Shown piece after piece: positions 1-5,806 of a stretch of DNA of 7,037 nucleotides. Both the position numbers and the translations under genes were made by a program. This stretch comes from an uncultured Bacteroidota bacterium (GTDB lineage: Bacteria > Bacteroidota > Bacteroidia > Bacteroidales > P3): the NCBI GenBank assembly GCA_902766265.1, contig CACXCY010000060.1, positions 1-7,037 of the forward strand, in the 5' to 3' direction. The stretch's first letter is position 1, and each line of letters starts with the position of its first letter. The notes under the pieces were generated by a model. It did not search any database. It worked only from the letters and a program-made list of their open reading frames with translations, and was not told the origin of the DNA.

Positions 1-2804
1 TCGGGGAGACCGGCGAAAACAACGTTTCCACCCTCATTGCCACCTTCAGGCCCCATGTCTATCACCCAGTCGGCCACTTTGATAATATCGTAGTTATGCT
101 CGATAATCACTATGCTATGCCCCTTGTCGATAAGCGTATTGAACGCCAAAATGAGTTTCTGGATATCGTGGAAATGGAGACCTATCGAGGGCTCGTCGAA
201 GATGAACAACAGCGGCTGCTCATTGCTGCCCTTAATCAGGAAGGAAGCCAACTTAATGCGCTGCGCCTCACCGCCAGAGAGTGAACTGGAGCTCTGTCCC
301 AATTTGAGATAGCCCAAGCCCACGTCCTGCAACGGCTTCAGGCGAGTCTGAATGGCGTTGGTCACCATACGCTGGCTATTCGCCGTCCCGGTTTCCTTCT
401 CGCTATCGGACGAGAAGAACTCCATGGCTTGGTCTACCGTCATGTCCAGGATCTCGCTAACATTCTTGCCTTTGTAGAGCACCTCCAACGCCTCGCTTTT
501 GAAACGGGTACCATGACATTCTTCACAGACCAGATGCACGTCGGCCATGAACTGCATACCCACAGTGATGTACCCCTCGCCTTCGCAGGCCTCACAACGG
601 CCTCCCTCCACATTGAAGGAGAAATAGCCGGGCTTATAGCCACGCGCTTTGGCCAGCGGCTGCTGCGCATAGAGCTGCCGAATCTCATCATAGGCCTTCA
701 TATAGGTGGCCAGGTTGCTTCGTGAGGAGCGTCCTATGGGATTCTGATCCACGAGCTCCACCCCTGTAATGCGCTTCATATCGCCCGTGATACCAGCACA
801 CTTGCCCACATAGTCAGGGTTGCCCTCAAAACGTTTCTGCAGTACGTCGTAAAGCACGTTCTTGATAAGACTCGTCTTTCCGCTGCCGCTCACGCCCGTG
901 ACCACCGTCAGGGCATTCAACGGGATGTCCACATCCACTTTCTTGAGGTTGTTGCAATAGGCACCATGTATCGTTATGCGGTCGCGCCACTTGCGACGCC
1001 TATCCGGCAACGGTATGGAGCGTTTGCCCAAGAGATAGTCGGCGGTATAGGAATTTTTCAATTTCGGTCCTTCACGACGCAGTTTCTCAAAATCGCCCTC
1101 AAAGACGACTTCGCCTCCCAGACGTCCGGCTCCAGGACCTATGTCAAGTATATAGTCGGCAGCACGGATAATGTCTTCATCGTGTTCCACCACAATGACA
1201 GTGTTGCCCAAGTCCCGCAACTCTTTCAGCACATGTATCAGCTGTTCTGTGTCGCGCGAATGGAGTCCTATGGAAGGTTCGTCGAGGATATACATCGACC
1301 CCACCAGCGAACTGCCCAGGGAGGTGGCCAGGTTGATGCGTTGCGATTCGCCTCCGCTCAGGGTGTTGCTCAGTCGGTTCAGCGTCAGGTAACCCAGTCC
1401 CACATCCATCAGATAGCCCACCCTGTTTTTCAGTTCCACAACGATGCGCTTGGTCAGGTCGCGCTCGTAATCGCTCAGCTGCGGCTCCATCCCGTCAACA
1501 AAAAGAGCCAATTCCTTGACAGGCATCACCATCAGCTCAGTGATGCTTTTGCCACAGACCTTGACATAGGATGCATCCTTGCGCAAACGTGTGCCTTTGC
1601 AGTCGGGACATGCCGTTTTGCCACGGAAACGCGACAGCATGACCCTGTACTGTATCTTCTGTTGCTGTGTCTCCACCCATTTGAAGAAATTGTCGATACA
1701 GGGAAACTGGCTGTTGCCGTTGCCGTGCCAGAGCAAATCCCGCTGTTCTTCAGTGAGGTCGTTATAGGGTATATGGATGGGAAAATCATTCTTGCCGGCC
1801 TGACGGATGAACCAGTTTTGCCACTCGCTCATCTTCTCGCCTCTCCAGCACACCACAGCACCCTCATAGACGGACATCTGCTTGTTGGGCACTACCCTGT
1901 CTTCGTCAATACCTATGATGCTGCCGTACCCTTGGCACGTAGAGCAGGCACCGTAGGGGTTGTTAAAGCTGAAGAAATTGGGGTTGGGCTTCTCAAATGT
2001 GATGCCGTCGGCCTCAAACCGGTTGCTGAACGCCCGGCGCCGCAACTCACCATCGGCTTCCGGCGATAAGTCTTCCACCTCGCAGGCGCCACGTCCCTCA
2101 AAGAAAGCCGTCTGCACCGATTCAGAAACACGTGCCATCTGGTCGTCATCGCCATGACGCACCGTCACACGGTCCACCAACAGACGCGGATGTTCCTCAG
2201 CCACATCGCTGCCGCCTTGCAGATAATCGTCAATCCTCATTACCGTCCCGCCCAACGAGAAACGCACAAAGCCCTCCTGCTGCAGAATCCCGAGTTGTGC
2301 CTTCAGCGGACGCTCCTTGCTAATCTCCAACGGGGAATACAGCATTACTTTCGACCCCTCAGGCAGGGTGTAGATATAGTCCACCACATCGCTCACGCTG
2401 TGGCGCTTCACCTCGCAGCCCGATATGGGCGAGAAGGTGTGTCCCACACGGGCGTAGAGCAATTTGAGATATTCATATATCTCCGTCGAGGTGCCCACCG
2501 TTGACCGGGGGTTGGTGGTGTTCACCTTCTGCTCTATGGCCACGGCAGGCGAGATACCCAGTATATAGTCTACCTCGGGCTTTGCCACACGCCCCATGAA
2601 CTGACGCGCATAACTGCTCAAGCTCTCCACATAGCGCCGCTGTCCTTCGGCATAGAGCGTGTCGAAAGCCAACGACGACTTGCCGCTGCCGCTGAGACCA
2701 GTGATGACAACCAGCCGCCCTTGCGGTATGGCAACGTCGATATTCTTCAGGTTGTTGACCCTCGCTCCTTTGATTTCTATATATTTGTCGCTACTTTTCT
2801 TCAT
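1..2804 (-). CDS. uvrA: UvrA, excinuclease ABC subunit A (3' end cut by the window)
   Basis: This is the DNA-damage sensor of nucleotide excision repair, an ATPase dimer that loads UvrB on lesions in the cytoplasm. I translated the frame from ATG at 2804 and found it open to base 1, about 934 codons. The full protein should be roughly 940-960 residues, so only the extreme C-terminus is missing. Visible parts, in order: Walker A GLSGSGKSS (36-44), a UvrB-binding insert (about 125-250), CxxC pairs at C287/C290 and C399/C402, signature LSGGE (482-486), Walker B LDEP with D508/E509, second Walker A GVSGSGKTS (637-645), zinc finger C737/C740/C760/C763, second LSGGE (842-846), and second Walker B with D870/E871. 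Presence of the UvrB-binding insert argues for true UvrA rather than the UvrA2 paralogue. One zinc site present in E. coli seems absent (see findings). I saw no Shine-Dalgarno sequence and no clear promoter upstream. The fba terminator separates it from fba. Confidence 0.97.
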   Translation of the reverse strand, partial: MKKSSDKYIEIKGARVNNLKNIDVAIPQGRLVVITGLSGSGKSSLAFDTLYAEGQRRYVESLSSYARQFMGRVAKPEVDYILGISPAVAIEQKVNTTNPRSTVGTSTEIYEYLKLLYARVGHTFSPISGCEVKRHSVSDVVDYIYTLPEGSKVMLYSPLEISKERPLKAQLGILQQEGFVRFSLGGTVMRIDDYLQGGSDVAEEHPRLLVDRVTVRHGDDDQMARVSESVQTAFFEGRGACEVEDLSPEADGELRRRAFSNRFEADGITFEKPNPNFFSFNNPYGACSTCQGYGSIIGIDEDRVVPNKQMSVYEGAVVCWRGEKMSEWQNWFIRQAGKNDFPIHIPYNDLTEEQRDLLWHGNGNSQFPCIDNFFKWVETQQQKIQYRVMLSRFRGKTACPDCKGTRLRKDASYVKVCGKSITELMVMPVKELALFVDGMEPQLSDYERDLTKRIVVELKNRVGYLMDVGLGYLTLNRLSNTLSGGESQRINLATSLGSSLVGSMYILDEPSIGLHSRDTEQLIHVLKELRDLGNTVIVVEHDEDIIRAADYILDIGPGAGRLGGEVVFEGDFEKLRREGPKLKNSYTADYLLGKRSIPLPDRRRKWRDRITIHGAYCNNLKKVDVDIPLNALTVVTGVSGSGKTSLIKNVLYDVLQKRFEGNPDYVGKCAGITGDMKRITGVELVDQNPIGRSSRSNLATYMKAYDEIRQLYAQQPLAKARGYKPGYFSFNVEGGRCEACEGEGYITVGMQFMADVHLVCEECHGTRFKSEALEVLYKGKNVSEILDMTVDQAMEFFSSDSEKETGTANSQRMVTNAIQTRLKPLQDVGLGYLKLGQSSSSLSGGEAQRIKLASFLIKGSNEQPLLFIFDEPSIGLHFHDIQKLILAFNTLIDKGHSIVIIEHNYDIIKVADWVIDMGPEGGNEGGNVVFAGLP

Positions 2805-3023
2805 GGATGTAGAAACTGTTTTGATTTTATTAATGAGAATTATTGGACATATAAACGAGGGATTTTTTTGCAGTGCTGAAGGCACAATGTGGCTCCATTG
2901 TAACTGAAGTACTGCATAAAAAGCACCGTTTAGATGGCATAAGAAAATTATTGAATAAATTCAAAACAGTTTCATATTAACGCGCGGAGATTATGTTTTA
3001 GTGTGCACTGGCTTACTAGGAAA
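2805..3023. other. uvrA upstream region with nested inverted repeat
   Basis: This noncoding stretch lies between the fba terminator and the uvrA start. It is AT-rich and should carry the uvrA promoter, but I could not find a convincing TAnnTTTG box on the minus strand. The one structure seen is a nested stem: outer arms GCAGTGCT (2870-2877) and AGTACTGC (2908-2915), with one G-T wobble, enclose inner arms ACAATG (2884-2889) and CATTGT (2896-2901). Read on the minus strand it is followed by A residues, not U, so it is not an intrinsic terminator. It could be part of the uvrA leader or an operator; this is inference only. Confidence 0.4.
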
Positions 3024-3058
3024 GAAAAAAACGGGGAGCCAACAAGCCGCTCCCCGTT
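3024..3058 (-). terminator. Intrinsic terminator of fba
   Basis: A perfect 10-bp GC-rich stem (AACGGGGAGC at 3030-3039 against GCTCCCCGTT at 3049-3058) closes a 9-nt loop. On the minus strand it is followed directly by a run of U residues (plus-strand A run, 3025-3031). It sits about 30 bases after the fba stop codon in the correct orientation, so it should end fba transcription and insulate uvrA. Confidence 0.93.
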
Positions 3059-3088
3059 GCAAGTGTGGGCCACAGCCCTAAAGGAAAC

Positions 3089-4096
3089 CTACTTCTCCAG
3101 CAGCTTATCGTTGGAACCAAGCACGTTGACAATCTTGTGGATGTAAAGCTTCTTCATGCTCTCACGCGCGGGTTTCAGATATTTGCGAGGATCAAATTCG
3201 GCAGGTTTCTCAGCCAGCGTCTTGCGGATGGCCGCCGTCATAGCCAGACGGCTGTCGCTGTCGATGTTAATCTTGCAAACAGCACTCTTGGCAGCTTTGC
3301 GGAGCTGCTCTTCAGGGATACCCACGGCAGCTTTCAGTGCGCCACCATATTTGTTGATGGTATCCACATCTTCCTGCGGCACTGAGCTGGAGCCGTGAAG
3401 CACGATGGGGAATCCGGGAAGTTTCTCCTCAACGGCCTCGAGCACATCGAAAGCCAACGGAGGAGGCAGCAGACGACCCGTCTTGGGGTCGACGGTGCAC
3501 TGCTCCGGGGTGAACTTATAGGCGCCATGGCTGGTACCGATGGAGATGGCCAGACTGTCGACACCTGTCTTAGATACGAAATCTATCACCTCTTCGGGTT
3601 TGGTGTAATGGCTTTCGGCGGCAGAGACTTCATCCTCAACGCCTGCCAGAACGCCAAGCTCACCCTCTACGGTGACATCGTATTGGTGGGCGTATTCCAC
3701 CACTTTCCGGGTGACGGCGACATTCTCATCGTAAGGCAGGGAGGAACCGTCAATCATGACACTCGAAAAGCCCATGTCGATGCAACTCTTGCATGTCTCG
3801 AAAGTGTCACCATGGTCCAAGTGCAGCACTATCTCAGGGTGGGCGCAGCCCAGCTCCTTGGCATATTCCACAGCACCTTCAGCCATATAACGCAGCAGCG
3901 TCTGGTTGGCATACTCACGGGCACCTTTGGACACTTGGAGGATGACCGGCGACTTGGTCTCGACGGCGGCCTGGATGATGGCCTGCATCTGTTCCATATT
4001 GTTAAAATTGAATGCCGGGATGGCATAGCCACCGTCCACTGCCTTGGCAAACATTTTGCGGGTGTTGACAAGCCCTATCTTCTTATAATCTACCAT
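3089..4096 (-). CDS. fba: Class II fructose-1,6-bisphosphate aldolase
   Basis: This zinc-dependent cytoplasmic enzyme of glycolysis and gluconeogenesis cleaves fructose-1,6-bisphosphate to dihydroxyacetone phosphate and glyceraldehyde-3-phosphate, and catalyses the reverse. The 335-residue product has the expected family length. Recognisable elements: N-terminal substrate strand AIPAFNFNN (25-33); HLDHGDT (92-98) with the probable catalytic Asp94 and zinc ligand His95; EGELG (144-148) with a metal-site Glu; GTSHGAYK (187-194) with zinc ligand His190; VLHGSS (232-237) with zinc ligand His234; and the phosphate/substrate segment NIDSD (277-281). All key residues are present, so it should be active. 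The start at 4096 fits the usual MVDYKK-type N-terminus; no Shine-Dalgarno is seen, only an AT-rich leader, as is common in Bacteroidetes. It appears monocistronic, with its own promoter (4253-4284) and terminator (3024-3058). Tagatose-bisphosphate aldolase is a related alternative but less likely. Confidence 0.96.
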   Translation of the reverse strand: MVDYKKIGLVNTRKMFAKAVDGGYAIPAFNFNNMEQMQAIIQAAVETKSPVILQVSKGAREYANQTLLRYMAEGAVEYAKELGCAHPEIVLHLDHGDTFETCKSCIDMGFSSVMIDGSSLPYDENVAVTRKVVEYAHQYDVTVEGELGVLAGVEDEVSAAESHYTKPEEVIDFVSKTGVDSLAISIGTSHGAYKFTPEQCTVDPKTGRLLPPPLAFDVLEAVEEKLPGFPIVLHGSSSVPQEDVDTINKYGGALKAAVGIPEEQLRKAAKSAVCKINIDSDSRLAMTAAIRKTLAEKPAEFDPRKYLKPARESMKKLYIHKIVNVLGSNDKLLEK

Positions 4097-4246
4097 GATA
4101 AATTGTTATTTTTTAGTTTTTAGAAGTTGTTTTCTCGCAACAGCTGTCCCCTCCCCTTCTTGACATACATATAACCTCGTACATTCACATTCAAAAAGAA
4201 CACACTGATATACAGCTACGTGCACCGCCACGTCAAGAGATGGATT
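4097..4246 (-). other. fba 5' leader (about 150 nt)
   Basis: This stretch lies between the predicted fba start of transcription and its ATG, and is long for a glycolytic gene. On the minus strand it contains a 16-codon ORF (4170-4120) and an overlapping short ORF in another frame. Neither has a convincing ribosome binding site. The last 30 bases before the fba ATG are almost all A and T. I did not recognise any riboswitch class. Confidence 0.4.
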
Positions 4247-4252
4247 GTTTTG

Positions 4253-4284
4253 CAAATATAGCAATTAATTTAAGAACAATCAAC
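4253..4284 (-). promoter_or_regulatory. Predicted fba promoter (Bacteroidetes type)
   Basis: On the minus strand the -7 box is TATATTTG (4260 down to 4253), matching TAnnTTTG exactly. The -33 element is GTTG (4284 down to 4281), with a 20-bp spacer. This fits the primary sigma factor consensus of Bacteroidetes. Transcription would start near 4246. Confidence 0.72.
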
Positions 4285-4334
4285 ATTTCGCCCCAAAACT
4301 TACGCGGTCCGCTGGAAAGCGTCCTGCCCGACAC

Positions 4335-4369
4335 TGACAAAATGTCATGCCTCACCTGACAAAAATGCA
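4335..4369. repeat. Short imperfect repeat pair TGACAAAA
   Basis: A 13-bp inverted repeat (TGACA-AAA-TGTCA, 4335-4347) is followed 22 bp later by a related segment, TGACAAAAATGCA (4357-4369). The 22-bp offset equals the unit length of the tandem array immediately downstream, which may be coincidence. It lies in the divergent fba/nucleotidyltransferase gap and could be a regulator site. Confidence 0.4.
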
Positions 4370-4372
4370 GAT

Positions 4373-4447
4373 ATGTTCATTGGCCAATGAACATAGGTTC
4401 GTGAGCCGATGAACATATGTTCGTGGGCCAATGAACATATGTTCGTG
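4373..4447. repeat. Tandem array of 22-bp palindromic units (3 copies plus a partial)
   Basis: Head-to-tail units occupy 4373-4394, 4395-4416 and 4417-4438, followed by a 9-base partial copy (4439-4447). The first unit is a perfect 22-bp palindrome with arms ATGTTCATTGG and CCAATGAACAT. The other two keep TTCGTG on the left and ATGAACAT on the right with a few changes. In the third unit, the left-arm change from A to G can still form a G-U pair in a plus-strand transcript. The array lies about 90 bp upstream of the fba -33 element and about 80 bp upstream of the forward promoter at 4526. It may be an operator array for a dimeric regulator, a dispersed intergenic minisatellite, or a structured element; the sequence does not decide. 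Confidence 0.88.
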
Positions 4448-4525
4448 AAACACCCCACAGCTGCCCGTGAATAGATCATGATACCCCTAAGAATGCTTTA
4501 TCAAGAATGAAGATATTCAACAAAA

Positions 4526-4556
4526 TTTGTCAGATGAAGAATTTTATGTATCTTTG
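4526..4556 (+). promoter_or_regulatory. Predicted promoter of the MNT-MNT-HEPN operon
   Basis: The -33 element TTTG (4526-4529), a 19-bp spacer and the -7 box TATCTTTG (4549-4556) match the Bacteroidetes consensus TTTG...TAnnTTTG. The box is followed by CAGC. Transcription would start near 4563, giving a leader of about 215 nt before the first nucleotidyltransferase. A near-copy of the -7 region occurs at 5789-5806, just after the operon. Confidence 0.78.
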
Positions 4557-4608
4557 CAGCGAGACGGAAATGCAATGATAACAGTTCAACAATCAGAGGA
4601 ACCTACTA

Positions 4609-4692
4609 ATGTACAACGATATGGAAGCTATTGTAAAGAAAAAAAGAGAAATGCGCAGAAGAGGAGAAAGTGCAACATCTCCCAAAGTGTGA
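4609..4692 (+). CDS. Possible 27-residue basic leader peptide or gene remnant
   Basis: A short ORF of 27 codons plus TGA starts at ATG 4609, about 46 bases after the predicted transcription start and 86 bases before the first nucleotidyltransferase. The peptide is strongly basic in the middle, with the run KKKREMRRRGE, and has no membrane segment or recognised domain. An in-frame second ATG lies at 4621. There is no clear Shine-Dalgarno sequence. It could be a genuine small protein, a leader peptide that tunes translation of the operon, the decayed start of a lost gene, or chance. I do not recognise a family. Confidence 0.28.
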   Translation: MYNDMEAIVKKKREMRRRGESATSPKV

Positions 4693-4778
4693 GTATTTAG
4701 TTGCCAACGCATTCAATACTGACAACCGATGCAATATCTGCATGATATAGCTTTCAATCATTGTAAATCGAATTCAAT

Positions 4779-5078
4779 ATGAGCACCGCACAGATAACCC
4801 AGATCATTGCTGACTACTTCAAGACGCAGCCGGTCTTGAAGGCATGGCTCTTTGGTTCCTTTGCCCGAGGAGAGGAAACACCACACAGTGACGTGGATAT
4901 TCTCTTTGTGCCCGACCGCTCTGGCAAGCCATTTACCCTATTTACTCACGGCGGTATGCTGATGGATTTGCAGGAATTGCTCGGACGTGAAGTCGATTTG
5001 GTAGAGGAAGGATCCCTCCGTCCGTATGCCGCTGAAACCGCCAACCGTGATAAAATACTGATTTATGAGAGAGCATAG
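4779..5078 (+). CDS. Minimal nucleotidyltransferase (MNT), first of two
   Basis: This 99-residue protein consists of a single Pol-beta-fold nucleotidyltransferase domain of the MNT type. The motif GSFARGEETPHSDVDIL gives the family pattern GS-X10-DxD with G26, S27, D38 and D40. A third acidic residue, D73 in EVDLVEE, fits the metal-binding triad, so the active site looks complete. In the characterised MntA-HepT pair, an MNT protein neutralises a HEPN ribonuclease by adding AMP to a tyrosine near its active site. By analogy this is a candidate antitoxin for the HEPN protein encoded two genes downstream. The start at 4779 leaves a normal-length N-terminal helix; no Shine-Dalgarno is visible. 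Its last 14 bases overlap the next gene, indicating one operon. It is the first real gene after the promoter at 4526-4556. Confidence 0.9.
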   Translation: MSTAQITQIIADYFKTQPVLKAWLFGSFARGEETPHSDVDILFVPDRSGKPFTLFTHGGMLMDLQELLGREVDLVEEGSLRPYAAETANRDKILIYERA

Positions 5079-5397
5079 CTTATTGAATAACAAGGATTCC
5101 GTTTTGAATCTGATACGTACCACGGTGCGTAGTTCAGAGCCGGATGCGAGCATCATACTCTACGGTTCCCGTGCCCGCGGTGATGCCCGCGAGGATTCGG
5201 ATTGGGATGTCGTGGTGATTCTCAACAAGCCACCGATGCCCCATGACGAACGCTATGCGATAGCTTATGACCTGTGGGACAAGGGACAGGACATTGGTGA
5301 GGAAATCAACACACTTGTATATACCAAAGACCAGTGGGACAGCGCCCCGCCGTCACTTTTCAAATATAACGTACGAGAGGAGGGAATACAACTATGA
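5065..5397 (+). CDS. Second nucleotidyltransferase-domain protein, divergent from the first
   Basis: This 110-residue Pol-beta-fold nucleotidyltransferase has the motif GSRARGDAREDSDWDVVVI, again GS-X10-DxD with G34, S35, D46 and D48. After the core it differs clearly from the upstream MNT. The strand that carries the third Asp in that protein reads EINTLVYT here, with Asn82 at about the equivalent place, so the metal triad may be incomplete or completed by another residue. The C-terminal YTKDQW...VREEG segment resembles a broad group of small nucleotidyltransferase-domain proteins often paired with HEPN genes. The ATG at 5065 lies inside the end of the first MNT gene, and the stop shares the ATGA tetranucleotide with the HEPN gene, so translation is probably coupled on both sides. 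A TTG at 5083 is a possible alternative start that would remove six residues. The target is presumed to be the HEPN partner or an RNA; unproven. Confidence 0.88.
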   Translation: MREHSLLNNKDSVLNLIRTTVRSSEPDASIILYGSRARGDAREDSDWDVVVILNKPPMPHDERYAIAYDLWDKGQDIGEEINTLVYTKDQWDSAPPSLFKYNVREEGIQL

Positions 5398-5789
5398 GTC
5401 TGACTGATGAGGAACGCCGCGCGATTGTACTCTATCGCATCGAAAAGGCACATGCCGCAATGGATGACATTCGCAAGGTTATGCCCTTGGAATTGTGGAG
5501 CATCATCGCCAATCGGATGTATTACGCACTGTATTATGCCTCTTCGGCCTTGCTGATTAACGACGGCCACAAGGTCGGTACCCATAAAGGTGTCATCGCC
5601 CTCTTTAACCTTAACTATGTCAAGGAAGGCCCGCTTACCAGAGAAGACGGCACTTTGTTCTCGAATGTGTTTGCCTTCAGACATGGTAGCGATTACGACG
5701 ACTTTATCGATGCCACGGAAGAAGATGTGAGACGCTATCTTCCCCGGGTAGAATCCTTGGTTGAAAAGATTGTCTCATTGATAAAATAA
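5394..5789 (+). CDS. HEPN-domain protein, candidate toxin partner of the MNT genes
   Basis: This 131-residue all-helical protein resembles the HEPN family usually encoded beside minimal nucleotidyltransferases. Diagnostic segments are the helix NRMYYALYYASSALL (40-54), THKGVIALF (63-71), and FRHGSDYDDF (95-104) near the C-terminus. Many HEPN ribonucleases use an R-X4-6-H motif. Here Arg96 is followed by Asp100-Tyr101 with no His at the expected place, the R...DY variant of this subgroup. It may be a non-nuclease HEPN or use another residue. Tyr101 is an obvious candidate for AMP transfer by a partner MNT, by analogy with HepT. The ATG overlaps the preceding stop (ATGA), indicating translational coupling. 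No terminator with a U-run follows. Family assignment is strong; toxin activity is inference. Confidence 0.9.
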   Translation: MSLTDEERRAIVLYRIEKAHAAMDDIRKVMPLELWSIIANRMYYALYYASSALLINDGHKVGTHKGVIALFNLNYVKEGPLTREDGTLFSNVFAFRHGSDYDDFIDATEEDVRRYLPRVESLVEKIVSLIK

Positions 5790-5799
5790 TGCATCTTTG
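5770..5799 (+). promoter_or_regulatory. Possible second promoter at the end of the HEPN gene
   Basis: TTG (5770-5772) and CATCTTTG (5792-5799) are separated by 19 bp, matching the geometry of the promoter at 4526 except that the first -7 base is C instead of T. The segment 5789-5806 is identical at 16 of 18 positions to 4546-4563. It could drive transcription into the downstream region, or be a repeat left when the operon was inserted. Confidence 0.38.
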
Positions 5800-5806
5800 C
5801 AGCGTG

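Noticed and set aside
966..2069. 367-codon plus-strand open frame
   Set aside because: It lies wholly antisense to uvrA, whose full domain set I read on the minus strand. The frame has no recognisable domain and is a by-product of uvrA codon bias.
1..2804. Frameshifted or broken uvrA
   Set aside because: All motifs from the first Walker A to the last Walker B fall in one frame with no stop. The only incompleteness is the window edge.
3395..4123. 242-codon plus-strand open frame
   Set aside because: It is antisense to fba, with no domain and no promoter or ribosome site of its own; a shadow of the aldolase codons.
4373..4447. CRISPR array
   Set aside because: The 22-bp units abut with no spacers and are themselves palindromic; no cas genes are nearby.
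5265..5684. 139-codon minus-strand open frame
   Set aside because: It is antisense across the second nucleotidyltransferase and the HEPN gene, both strongly supported on the plus strand.
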